The notes under the pieces are model-generated. The model saw nothing but the letters and a program-made list of their open reading frames with translations, was not told the DNA's origin and did no database searches. Shown piece by piece: positions 1 through 7,974 of a stretch of 38,629 nt of DNA. Position numbers and translations under genes: made by a program. Numbering within the stretch: position 1 is the stretch's first letter; each line of letters begins with the position of its first letter. The DNA is from an uncultured Prevotellaceae bacterium (lineage in GTDB: Bacteria > Bacteroidota > Bacteroidia > Bacteroidales > Bacteroidaceae), in assembly GCA_900315745.1 (NCBI GenBank), contig ONAG01000034.1:1-38629 (forward strand), read 5' to 3'.

Positions 1-1
1 T

Positions 2-72
2 CAAATCTTTACAAATCAAACAAATTGCTATGATGAAAAAATATAAAGATTTGTCAGATTTGAATTGATTTG
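2..72. repeat. Symmetric array of three CAAATC and three GATTTG hexamers
   Basis: CAAATC occurs at 2-7 and 12-17, with CAAAT at 21-25. The complements lie at 48-53, 57-62 and 67-72. The copies pair around a single centre near position 37, so this is a 71-base interrupted palindrome whose units recur about every 9-10 bases, one helical turn. It lies upstream of the capsid gene. It could be a multi-site operator or a hairpin ending an upstream transcript. No T-run follows it. Confidence 0.6.
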
Positions 73-186
73 TATGATTTCTGCCCGTTAGGGCACTCCA
101 TGAAATTATTCGCTGAACTGTTACTGCCTTTAAGGTCTTTTTTCTCGCCCATTTTAAAATGACGGGGCATGGCGTCTTTTGGAGCT

Positions 187-194
187 TATCTTTG
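187..194 (+). promoter_or_regulatory. Possible -7 box of the capsid operon promoter
   Basis: TATCTTTG fits the Bacteroidetes -7 consensus TAnnTTTG and is followed by the common GCA, 37 bases before the capsid ATG. No TTG lies at the expected -33 distance, so the promoter may be weak or need a phage activator. A small hairpin (TGCCC/GGGCA, 82-95) lies upstream. Confidence 0.4.
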
Positions 195-231
195 CAGTGA
201 TTTTAGGATAACCAATTAAAAAAAGCAAAAC

Positions 232-1599
232 ATGAGCAAGATGAAAGATGCCGGATTCACACGCGCCGGCGAAGAACGTTACAAGGGTACGACAGAACCA
301 CATTCCACCGCAGGAGCGGCAGCACTCAACCCCACCAATCCCGATGGAATACTCACTCAATCCTACGCAAGGGCAGATGGCGATGACGAGATGTATCAAA
401 AAGACATCGACGAGCGAATAACGCGCATCCGTCCCATGGCAACCCCTATCGACCAGATTTCACGTTATGCCACAGCACAGAAAGCCAAGTCGTTTGAGGT
501 GAAATACTACAGCGTGGGCACGCGTCCGGTTAAGACCACCCTGAGAACCGCAGTCGCTGCTTCCAACAGTGTGTCAACAGCCATTGTCGTTGCCGACCCA
601 GACATGTTCACCCTCGACGACACCATCAGAGTGGTGGGAGTGAAAGCAAAGTACAACTACAAAGGAGTGGAGTACGATCCCAATGATGTCAACACGCCCG
701 ACCTCGTGCTGTGCGTATGCGGAAGAACATCCGACGGACAACCCATCGTTTTCGCCGTAAACGGCAACATGGTCGGCACACAACCTATCGGAGTGCCAGC
801 GATAGAGGCAAACACCACACTCATCAGGATGGGAAAGTCGTGCGGTGAACTCGACGTACAGACGGGCAGGTTCAACAACATCCCAACTTCCGAGTTGCAA
901 TATTGTCAGAACTTCATGGCGCAGATAGAGCAATCGACACTCGACAAGATTGCGGCAAAAGAAGTGGATTGGGGCTTCTCCGATCTCGAGGAAGACAGCA
1001 TCTACGACATGAGATTGGCAATGGAAAACTCATTCCTCTTTGGAGACATGAGCATGGTGAACCACTCGGTGAAAGACGGCATGACGCAATGGTTCACAAA
1101 GGGCATCTGGTGGCAGGCAGGAAAAGACATTGAGGTTGGCTCCTATGATTCCAACAAGCAGACCACAGTCATCTCCGACAACGACCTTGTGGACATATCC
1201 AAGGACCTCTTTGTGGGAACAGGCATAGGCAACAAGAGAAAGGTGTTGCTTTGCGGCTCCGACTTCCTGGCAGCCTTGTCAAAAATCGACAGCGACAAGT
1301 TCCGCCTCAAGGACACCGTGGAGATATGGAACCTGAAGTTCAAATCATGGGAAACCGACTTCGGCGAAATCCTCGCCATGCACGACGAGCTCTTCGACCT
1401 CAACGGGATGGCAGACTGCGCGTTCGCACTCGACCCCGAATTCCTCACAAAGAAGACATACCTCAGTTGGAGCAGGAACATCCTCGACCTCAAAAAGGCT
1501 GGAGTGCGCAACACTGACGCCGTGGTGATACAGGAAATCAGTTGCCTCTACCTGAGATACCGCAAGGCACATGCCAGACTCCAACTGGCACAGGAATGA
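232..1599 (+). CDS. Probable phage major capsid protein
   Basis: This 455-residue soluble protein has no signal peptide or membrane segment. Its length and position, followed by a small unknown, an adaptor-like protein and a tail spike, are what is expected of an HK97-fold major capsid protein. The stretch around residues 66-90 (RIRPMATPIDQI, then FEVKYYSVGTRP) resembles the conserved start of capsid domains in which a TP motif precedes a beta-rich segment. The ATG at 232 follows a possible -7 box. Family membership is inferred from layout and weak sequence resemblance. No protease or scaffold gene lies between it and the left edge, so those would have to be further left. GC content and codon use match the next two genes. 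Confidence 0.55.
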   Translation: MSKMKDAGFTRAGEERYKGTTEPHSTAGAAALNPTNPDGILTQSYARADGDDEMYQKDIDERITRIRPMATPIDQISRYATAQKAKSFEVKYYSVGTRPVKTTLRTAVAASNSVSTAIVVADPDMFTLDDTIRVVGVKAKYNYKGVEYDPNDVNTPDLVLCVCGRTSDGQPIVFAVNGNMVGTQPIGVPAIEANTTLIRMGKSCGELDVQTGRFNNIPTSELQYCQNFMAQIEQSTLDKIAAKEVDWGFSDLEEDSIYDMRLAMENSFLFGDMSMVNHSVKDGMTQWFTKGIWWQAGKDIEVGSYDSNKQTTVISDNDLVDISKDLFVGTGIGNKRKVLLCGSDFLAALSKIDSDKFRLKDTVEIWNLKFKSWETDFGEILAMHDELFDLNGMADCAFALDPEFLTKKTYLSWSRNILDLKKAGVRNTDAVVIQEISCLYLRYRKAHARLQLAQE

Positions 1600-1639
1600 A
1601 AAATGACGAAATTGTTTGAACTATCTACAACTCCAAGAC

Positions 1640-2077
1640 ATGCTTAAAACTTATTACTCTTCTTCGGAGATATGCATCAATGTGAGAGTGGGTGACAACA
1701 ACATACACTTGTCGTTCACCCCCCTCACATTGGGAGGCTCCACGTTCACCACCTCTGATGCCAACATGCAAAATGCCATCGAAAAGCACCGTTTCTTTGG
1801 CACACGTGTGAAACTGATGCCCATGGATGCTGAAAACCATGCGGCAGAAAACCATGACATGCCCGACAGTCAGGAAAAGCCAGAAGTGCTGCATTTCTCC
1901 TCAATAGCCGATGCAAAGGAATATTGCGCCGATACGTTCGGCATCTCTCGCACCATGCTCCGCTCCAGTGCGCAAATCATTCAACTGGCGGCAGAAAAAG
2001 GATATGTGCTCGAAATAGAACCACCCAATTCATATACCGGCACAGTCCGAAAAGAATGCGGCTCAAATATTTTATGA
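1640..2077 (+). CDS. Small phage protein of unknown function
   Basis: The frame is open from a TTG at 1616, but the first ATG is at 1640, giving 145 residues. Either start is possible, and the TTG start would leave only 16 bases after the capsid stop. The N-terminal half is beta-rich (NVRVGDNNIHLSFTPL). A middle segment at about residues 75-87 (HAAENHDMPDSQ) is acidic and probably disordered. The C-terminal half is a compact helical stretch (SSIADAKEYCADTFGISRTM) that resembles a short helical module seen at the ends of structural proteins in Bacteroidetes phages. It may be a head decoration or assembly factor. That role is a guess from position. Confidence 0.6.
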   Translation: MLKTYYSSSEICINVRVGDNNIHLSFTPLTLGGSTFTTSDANMQNAIEKHRFFGTRVKLMPMDAENHAAENHDMPDSQEKPEVLHFSSIADAKEYCADTFGISRTMLRSSAQIIQLAAEKGYVLEIEPPNSYTGTVRKECGSNIL

Positions 2078-2104
2078 AGAAACCGACGACGATGAAAACA
2101 TACC

Positions 2105-2713
2105 ATGACATACACTTTGGCAAAAATCATACGCGACACGAGAGTCATGCTCGACCTCAACATCTGCGAGAGACCACTCATTGCTCCTGACCGTTATGAA
2201 AACCTCGACATCGACAGCATGATACGTGCGGTGCTCATACCTGCCGCCCTTGAGGTGATGGAAGAGAGCGACGACATGTTGCTAACACCAGGGAAACCCA
2301 TACGAGCCTTGCTGGCATGGCAAGAAGGGACACCAGGCATGGGAATGGCTATACTGCCCCTGCCCGATGACTGCCTGAAACTGATTGCCGTGAAGCTCAC
2401 CGACTGGTGCAGGCAAGCACAAATAAAGAAAGAGACAGATGCAGAACATGCTTGGCAGTCATCACCTTTTCCAGGAGTAAGGGGAAATCCCGACAGACCA
2501 ATGGCGTTCATCTGCCAACGTCCTACAGGCTTGGTTGCGGAGCTATACAGTTCCAACACCCCAAATGGGGTGGGGATTGAATATGCGCAATATGTGCCCA
2601 AGCCACATGTGGAAGCCGACGACACCATAAGGTTGCCAGATGCAATCTATCATGACGTCATTGTTCGGACTGCTAAGAAAGTTGCCGACATCATAGGAGA
2701 TGCAAGGCAATGA
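2105..2713 (+). CDS. Probable head-tail adaptor (P22 gp4-like)
   Basis: The protein has 202 residues and starts at the ATG at 2105, 27 bases after the previous stop. It is mostly helical with a central beta region: an N-terminal helix with LAKIIRDTRVML, a second helix before a short hydrophobic strand (GMAILPLPDDCLKL), and a C-terminal helix beginning at IRLPDAIYHDVIVRTAKKVADI. This order, two helices, a PLPDD-type strand turn and a final helix, is common to adaptor or ring proteins that sit under the portal in short-tailed and crAss-like phages. Its place directly after the capsid genes supports this. The family assignment rests on pattern, not on a search. Confidence 0.45.
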   Translation: MTYTLAKIIRDTRVMLDLNICERPLIAPDRYENLDIDSMIRAVLIPAALEVMEESDDMLLTPGKPIRALLAWQEGTPGMGMAILPLPDDCLKLIAVKLTDWCRQAQIKKETDAEHAWQSSPFPGVRGNPDRPMAFICQRPTGLVAELYSSNTPNGVGIEYAQYVPKPHVEADDTIRLPDAIYHDVIVRTAKKVADIIGDARQ

Positions 2714-2749
2714 CAACACAAAGCATGATGTAACGAAAAATGCAAAAAC

Positions 2750-5700
2750 ATGAAAAACAGAAAAACAAATGACCTCGGCACTTTTGATTCGCTTGCCCAT
2801 GTGTGGCTTTGCCTTCCACATGGAGGAAACCGAGGAGACTTCATACATATAGGCAACGACATATACATCTGGGATGGACACCAGCACAATTGGCTGCTCG
2901 ACTCCTGGACCACCACCGACTCATATCATTTGTTGCACCAAACAGGAGACTTGCACCTTATGGGCGACCTTAGGGTGGGGGGACATGTCATCACGCAACA
3001 GCGAGCCGTTTTCAAGGACGATGTTGTGGTGGAAGGCAGACTGCTTTGCCATCATCTTCAGGGACACGACAGAGGGTTCTTCACCACTGAAGAACGTCTG
3101 CATGAAGCAGTACCCAAGCCAAAGGTGGGCGACTGGGCACTTGTGGGAGTGTCGGCATCCCCGCAAATGTGGCACTGCACACGGCATGGAATATGGGAGA
3201 TGGTTGGGGACGTAGAGTTGGAGAATGCTTTCGACCTCGACAGATATGAAGAGGCACGCGCCATCATAGACGATATCGTGGCACAAGGATATGTGTTCGC
3301 TGGCGTGGCAGATACAACCACCCAGCCTCATTGTCCCAGTGGCTATAGAGTGTTCTATATATCCTCTCGGCCAGGACGTTATGTGCATTTTGACGGTATC
3401 GAGGTGAAAGGCTGCTCAGTGTTGATGTGGAATCCTGTCAACGATGATCCCAATAGGGGAATGTGGACCGCCAAAGCCATTGAAGGCATTTTCTTGGTAA
3501 ATACAGAAAACTTGGCAGATGGAGCGGTGACGTTGGAGAAGACCACGGGACTGACGGAGTATGTAGATACGAAGATGCGGACCGCCATAAAGTCGATAAG
3601 CGTGAACGGCGGCGCGGTGCACACCCCGAACATCTTAGGGCATGTGAATCTCGTCGTTGGCGGTGGCGGCAGCGGTGGCGAGGACGATCCCGGGCTTTCC
3701 GGTCAGGTGGAGCAGAACACGCGAGACATAGAGCGGTTGGGAAGCGACGTGGAAGATCTCGGCACTGACGTGGGAGAGCTTGACATGAGGGTGGGAACCG
3801 TGGAAGGAGACCTGCCCGACTTGAAAGCCGGCCTGCGGCAGACGGTGGTGATGCTGAACTGGGTGCAGGCCGCGACGCCGGTGATAATGGGCGACGATGT
3901 TAGCATAATGTCCCGCTTCCCGAGAGGATTGTACTGGCTGAACACTCAGACGGGGAAAATATACGAGTCGCGGAAGGTGACCGGAGGCCAGAGGCAATGG
4001 GTGGAGGTGACGAGCGAGGAGGCGCTGTACGTGGACGCGATAAACAAGGTGCTCTACGTGCAGGTGCTGAACGGCACGAACACATATTCCTTGGTGCAGA
4101 TTCCGGCTGCTGGAGGCGGCGGTGGCGGAACCGACGGCGACGGTGGCGAAGGTGGCGAAGGCGGAGAAGGCGGCGGAGAAGGTGGCGGCGACGTGACGCC
4201 CGAGCCCGAGGACCCGCAGCTGTTCGACTACACGAAGGGGAACTTCGGGGCTTACACCAAGGGGATATTCGCCAAGGCACCCGAGGACGTGACGGAGGAG
4301 GACGTGAGGAACTCGCTGAGCCTCGGCGGTCTGCATCCCAACGCCGCCGTGGGCTTGGGCATCAACAGCGCCACGCCCCACATCTGGACGGAGGACGAGA
4401 TGAACGCCCTCGGCGCCACACTCTCCCCGGCGCTGTCGCTCGTGGAATACGACGGCGACACCGCCAGCACGTACTCGAACGCCACAGGAGGCTCGAACGC
4501 GTCGCTGCTGAGGGCGGTGCTCAGCCATGAGGTGAACGGCGTGAAGACCTGCATCGGCATGAAGCTGACGAAGATGTACTACGTGTATGTGAACTGCTCG
4601 TCGAGCGCGGCTTACCCCGACAGCTACAAGACGAACGCGATAAACCTGCCCCACGACTTCGTGATAGACGGCGAGGTGGAAGGTGCCGCCACTGGCGGCT
4701 TCGTGGTGAAATGCGCCCTGTTCTACACGGAGCACTCGCTGAACCTGCGCAAGGTGAGGCTGCTGCGCCGCCATGCTGACAGCGTGCGCACGATATACAT
4801 ACGCACCAGCATGACCGACGCCATCCGCCAGATACAGGTGACGGGGTGCGACTTCGGCAGCGCCGCGGGTGTCGCCGGCGGCTACTACATCTACATGAGA
4901 TGCTACAGCGGCTCAACCAGCCAGCCCTACGAGGACAGCAGGGAAGGCTTGGGCGAGAACATGCGCCGCGTCCTGGACAGCAACTGCATCGACCACATGA
5001 TGATTTCCGACAACATCTTCCGTGGCTCGAAGAACATTGAGAGCGCCGACCTCCGCGTGATGAGGAGCTTCCGCGTGGTGGGGAACACGTTCTTGGACAT
5101 AGAGCGCGCCGGCATGTACTTCGGTACCGTGAACAGTTCGACGAGCTACGGTCAGACGAACTGCTACCTGAGCTGCCCGATGTTCGTGGCGGGCAACACG
5201 TTCAGGGGCAAGGGCGTGGTCTTCAAGAACCGTTCGTGGAACGACAGGGATTCGGTGTATTGCTGCGGCGCTCTGATAGAGACGAGCGTGGTCTATATGC
5301 TCCACAACGACATCCGCGACATGATAAGCGGCGTGTCGCTCGTGGTGGACCCGACACAGCAGTACGCCGGCAGCGAGACCGACCACATGTTCTTCTCGCA
5401 TTGCGAGACCTACGACGCCTACATGAACTGCGTGCAGGTGTATTACGCGAACAACACGGTGAGGAACATAGCGAAGTTCGACTACAGCCGCCTGGATCCC
5501 TCTGACGTGAGGGGCGCCACGACGCTGCGCCACGTGTGGAACGGCGAGCTGAAGCCGTTGGGATGGCCCACGCACGTGAACTCCGGCATCTTCAAGGCGA
5601 AGAGCACGAACACCAATTACGTGAAAGGCGGCCTTCCCAAGCGCGACCTTGTGCGCTACTTCAAGCACAACGACTATGCGATAGACTGCGCCTACCTGAA

Positions 5701-6496
5701 GAGGGTGTGGGCAGCCTGGTATGACTCGAACAAGCCCGCCGACGGCGCGAGCCCCGACGATGACTGGGACGGCGACCGCTACTTCTACGAGAAGATGCAC
5801 GACAAGGTGGTGAACGACGTGCTGACGGGCGACGACGCGTCGGAGGCGGCGAAGATACTGACGCTGCTGATAAACAGCACCACGCTGACGAAGAACAGCA
5901 AGATAGAGAGGGATGGCGTGACATACTACTTCCGCTTCAAGGAGGTGAACTTCTCGAACAACGTGGTGAACGCCGGCGAGGGCGGCATTGTGGGCGACTC
6001 CGCAGGTCAGGTGCCCGTGACGCACTTCACGATGAGGGGGAACACGTTCGTGAGCCGGTACATCACCGGCGGCGACTGGAGGAACTCCGACGGTTGGATG
6101 ATGCGCCCCGACGGGAACAGCAGCTACGCGAACCGCGAGGCACTTTTCAACACCTACCTGTTCCGCGCCACCGGCGCCGACGACAGCATCGACTACACTA
6201 CCGTTGACGTGCGCGACAACGTTTTCGACGGCATGGGCGCCGTGAGTATCTGCCCTCTGCTGAATCGCTTCGACGCAGCGTCCCCCGCCGGCACCGTGTC
6301 GCTGAAGTTTGGCGACTACCTGACCTGGAGGGACAACATCATCCCGGCTGGCGCGTCGTTCAGATACCTCTACAAGAACTTGGGAGCCGACGACTATCCG
6401 ACACGAAGCCTGACGGAGGAGCAGATAGCCGCATACGAGAACTACGTGCCGCCGACGGAGCCGCAGGAGATGGCGGAGCCGGAGGAAGACGTTTAA
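2750..6496 (+). CDS. Tail spike/fibre with coiled coil, glycine hinges and beta-helix
   Basis: This 1248-residue protein has distinct parts. Residues 1-280 form an N-terminal region probably attached to the virion, including VGDWALVG. Next come a short motif IKSISVNGGAVHTPN, a first Gly hinge near 303-310, and a trimeric coiled coil at about 315-365 with heptads of the form DVEDLGTDVGELDMRV. A Gly/Asp/Glu hinge spans about 454-485. From about 600 to 1225 there are recurrent SDNIF, GNTF, NNTV, GNTF and DNVF turns typical of a right-handed parallel beta-helix that binds or cuts surface glycans. The tail is acidic and Pro-rich. From about base 3590 the DNA becomes much richer in GC with G/C-ending codons, so the receptor-binding part appears to have been exchanged. 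The long reverse frames under it are by-products of that composition. Confidence 0.8.
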   Translation: MKNRKTNDLGTFDSLAHVWLCLPHGGNRGDFIHIGNDIYIWDGHQHNWLLDSWTTTDSYHLLHQTGDLHLMGDLRVGGHVITQQRAVFKDDVVVEGRLLCHHLQGHDRGFFTTEERLHEAVPKPKVGDWALVGVSASPQMWHCTRHGIWEMVGDVELENAFDLDRYEEARAIIDDIVAQGYVFAGVADTTTQPHCPSGYRVFYISSRPGRYVHFDGIEVKGCSVLMWNPVNDDPNRGMWTAKAIEGIFLVNTENLADGAVTLEKTTGLTEYVDTKMRTAIKSISVNGGAVHTPNILGHVNLVVGGGGSGGEDDPGLSGQVEQNTRDIERLGSDVEDLGTDVGELDMRVGTVEGDLPDLKAGLRQTVVMLNWVQAATPVIMGDDVSIMSRFPRGLYWLNTQTGKIYESRKVTGGQRQWVEVTSEEALYVDAINKVLYVQVLNGTNTYSLVQIPAAGGGGGGTDGDGGEGGEGGEGGGEGGGDVTPEPEDPQLFDYTKGNFGAYTKGIFAKAPEDVTEEDVRNSLSLGGLHPNAAVGLGINSATPHIWTEDEMNALGATLSPALSLVEYDGDTASTYSNATGGSNASLLRAVLSHEVNGVKTCIGMKLTKMYYVYVNCSSSAAYPDSYKTNAINLPHDFVIDGEVEGAATGGFVVKCALFYTEHSLNLRKVRLLRRHADSVRTIYIRTSMTDAIRQIQVTGCDFGSAAGVAGGYYIYMRCYSGSTSQPYEDSREGLGENMRRVLDSNCIDHMMISDNIFRGSKNIESADLRVMRSFRVVGNTFLDIERAGMYFGTVNSSTSYGQTNCYLSCPMFVAGNTFRGKGVVFKNRSWNDRDSVYCCGALIETSVVYMLHNDIRDMISGVSLVVDPTQQYAGSETDHMFFSHCETYDAYMNCVQVYYANNTVRNIAKFDYSRLDPSDVRGATTLRHVWNGELKPLGWPTHVNSGIFKAKSTNTNYVKGGLPKRDLVRYFKHNDYAIDCAYLKRVWAAWYDSNKPADGASPDDDWDGDRYFYEKMHDKVVNDVLTGDDASEAAKILTLLINSTTLTKNSKIERDGVTYYFRFKEVNFSNNVVNAGEGGIVGDSAGQVPVTHFTMRGNTFVSRYITGGDWRNSDGWMMRPDGNSSYANREALFNTYLFRATGADDSIDYTTVDVRDNVFDGMGAVSICPLLNRFDAASPAGTVSLKFGDYLTWRDNIIPAGASFRYLYKNLGADDYPTRSLTEEQIAAYENYVPPTEPQEMAEPEEDV

Positions 6497-6515
6497 GAGG
6501 AAACAATAGGGAAAA

Positions 6516-7022
6516 ATGAAAAAGACAAGAGTGGATGTGAAGAAAGCGGTTGTGATGCATAGGGTGAAGATGGCAACCGCTTGGCAAGGAGTGAAAGATG
6601 AGGAAGCCGCCACACGTTACGAGCGTGTGGCGGTGGTGGATGCCGACTTGCCAATATTGGAAAACTATTGGCGAGAAGGGTGTGCCATGGTCTGCCAAAG
6701 ACTTCGAGAGTGGTTGGGCGGCGAAGGCATCTTCCATGTGGATAGGGATGGCTGCAACACCGTGTTGCAGATGCCAGACAACTGGGACGACACACAGAAA
6801 GGAGCATTGAGGCAGAGGATGGAAGACTATCTCACAGCCATGGTGCTTGCACGATGGATGGCAACGACGTGGCAAGAACGGCAAGGCATGTACGACGAGC
6901 AGGCACGACAAGCTCTGGACGACGTGGAGAAGATATTGTGGAGCAGGAAAAGACGTCCTGCATGTGCGTTTCGTGTTGTTGCAAAAAACAACGACCAGAC
7001 AGAGGAAAAGGAGGAATCATGA
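6516..7022 (+). CDS. Phage virion-associated protein, first of two paralogues
   Basis: The protein has 168 residues and starts at ATG 6516, 19 bases after the spike stop. It is mainly helical. An N-terminal region precedes a helix YWREGCAMVCQRLREWL, a short strand VLQMPDNW, and a long C-terminal helical part containing MVLARWMATTWQERQGM and QALDDVEKIL. The next gene has the same order of elements with a similar strand (VLHLDIP), so the two probably arose by duplication. By position, between the spike and other tail genes, they could be ring or connector subunits. No known family is recognised. The C-terminus is Lys/Glu-rich, and its stop overlaps the start of the next gene (ATGA), suggesting coupled translation. 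Confidence 0.6.
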   Translation: MKKTRVDVKKAVVMHRVKMATAWQGVKDEEAATRYERVAVVDADLPILENYWREGCAMVCQRLREWLGGEGIFHVDRDGCNTVLQMPDNWDDTQKGALRQRMEDYLTAMVLARWMATTWQERQGMYDEQARQALDDVEKILWSRKRRPACAFRVVAKNNDQTEEKEES

Positions 7023-7531
7023 AGAGACATACAGAAGTGACGATAAGATTGTCGCGTGGAAGGATAATCTACAACTTGTCGAACAACGCCTATGTGGTGG
7101 GCGATGTCCTAACCCCAGGACATTGTCAGCATCAAGTGCGGGACGTTGTGGAAGGTCAGAACCTTGACCATGTGGAAAGGGTGCTGTGGAGAGCCTATTG
7201 CCATGTACGCAAGATGTTCGAACCCTACCTTATAGACGAAGAACCGTCGCCTGTGGAGGGAGATGCGACAATCCTTCCTCAGCATTTGGAAGCAGGTGAC
7301 TATGTGTTGCATCTTGACATTCCGGGAACCATATCTAAGGCTACTGTGGACTATTGGGCGATATTGGCAGATGAATACATCACCTCGACAGCCATGTGCG
7401 AGTGGTTGGAGATTGTGTCGCCCGAACAAGCCATGCCGTGGCGACAGAAGGCGGAGCGTGCCAGCCAACAATTGAGAGAGAGCCTCCTTCTCGTTTGTCG
7501 TCGTGTGAGAAAACGCATGGAAAAGGTGTGA
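7019..7531 (+). CDS. Phage virion-associated protein, second paralogue
   Basis: The frame is open further upstream, but the ATG at 7019 overlaps the previous stop as ATGA and gives a 170-residue protein beginning MKRHTEVTIRL. A beta-rich N-terminal part (about 1-40) precedes a helix containing ERVLWRAYCHVRKMF, an acidic linker, the strand YVLHLDIPG, and C-terminal helices DYWAILADEYITSTAMCEWL and RQKAERASQQLRESLLLVCR. This matches the layout of the previous gene. A structural role next to the portal or tail is inferred from context only. The very basic end (RRVRKRMEKV) could bind nucleic acid. Confidence 0.6.
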   Translation: MKRHTEVTIRLSRGRIIYNLSNNAYVVGDVLTPGHCQHQVRDVVEGQNLDHVERVLWRAYCHVRKMFEPYLIDEEPSPVEGDATILPQHLEAGDYVLHLDIPGTISKATVDYWAILADEYITSTAMCEWLEIVSPEQAMPWRQKAERASQQLRESLLLVCRRVRKRMEKV

Positions 7532-7556
7532 AACACATATTTTCCATGACATATTA

Positions 7557-7588
7557 TTTGGAAGAATGGTTTTTTATGAATAATTTTG
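7557..7588 (+). promoter_or_regulatory. Promoter of the 73-residue membrane protein gene
   Basis: TTTG at 7557-7560, a 20-base spacer and TAATTTTG at 7581-7588 fit the Bacteroidetes -33/-7 consensus. Transcription would begin near 7593-7596. That rules out the in-frame starts at 7546 and 7576 for this transcript and favours the ATG at 7609. Confidence 0.55.
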
Positions 7589-7608
7589 CAGCAGAAAAAC
7601 GAAACAAT

Positions 7609-7830
7609 ATGTTTGGAACAATTATCGCATTGGCGGTGTTTTTCGCCGCCGCATTGGTTGGGTGGGCAATAGCCGAGATGAAAGGCAAGGCCTGCGAGTA
7701 TGTGCAAAATGAGGAAGAGAAGGCTGTTGACGCCCGTATTGCACAGCAATTGCATGAAGATGGCTTTCATGAACTGACCATCAAGGACGTGATGAAGAGC
7801 ATCAGCACCAAGGGTTTCGACGCTGTTTGA
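7609..7830 (+). CDS. Small single-pass membrane protein
   Basis: The frame is open from 7396, but the promoter at 7557-7588 places the transcript start just before the ATG at 7609, giving 73 residues. Residues 2-22 form one membrane helix (IIALAVFFAAALVGWAIAE), followed by a charged, helical tail with EEEKAVDARIAQQLHEDGF. Size and shape fit a holin, spanin-like or accessory membrane protein. No lytic enzyme is next to it, so a lysis role is only a guess. It converges on the 644-residue membrane protein gene across a strong hairpin. If the upstream ATGs at 7546 or 7576 were used, the protein would gain 21 or 11 residues. Confidence 0.6.
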   Translation: MFGTIIALAVFFAAALVGWAIAEMKGKACEYVQNEEEKAVDARIAQQLHEDGFHELTIKDVMKSISTKGFDAV

Positions 7831-7864
7831 CGCTTGGCTTGCAAAGGAGGCTCGAATAATGATT

Positions 7865-7902
7865 ACGAACATGGGCGCGGAGATTTCCGCGCCCATGTTC
7901 GT
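7865..7902. terminator. Strong hairpin between convergent phage genes
   Basis: A perfect 17-base-pair stem (left arm 7865-7881, right arm 7886-7902) closes a four-base GATT loop. The stem is GC-rich (GGGCGCGG core). It lies 35 bases after the plus-strand gene stop and 73 bases from the minus-strand gene stop, so it can end both transcripts. No T-run follows on either strand, as is common in Bacteroidetes. Confidence 0.75.
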
Positions 7903-7974
7903 GGTATGCTGTCACTGTTGAATGTCCCTAATCTGTTGTTGTGCCGATGGCTTCTTGATTTGTGCCTGACCATG

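Noticed and set aside
3635-6613. Reverse-strand frames of 379 and 566 codons under the spike gene
   Set aside because: They arise from the high GC and G/C-ending codons of the spike gene, are His/Val/Arg-rich with no recognisable motif, and the second also crosses into the next phage gene.
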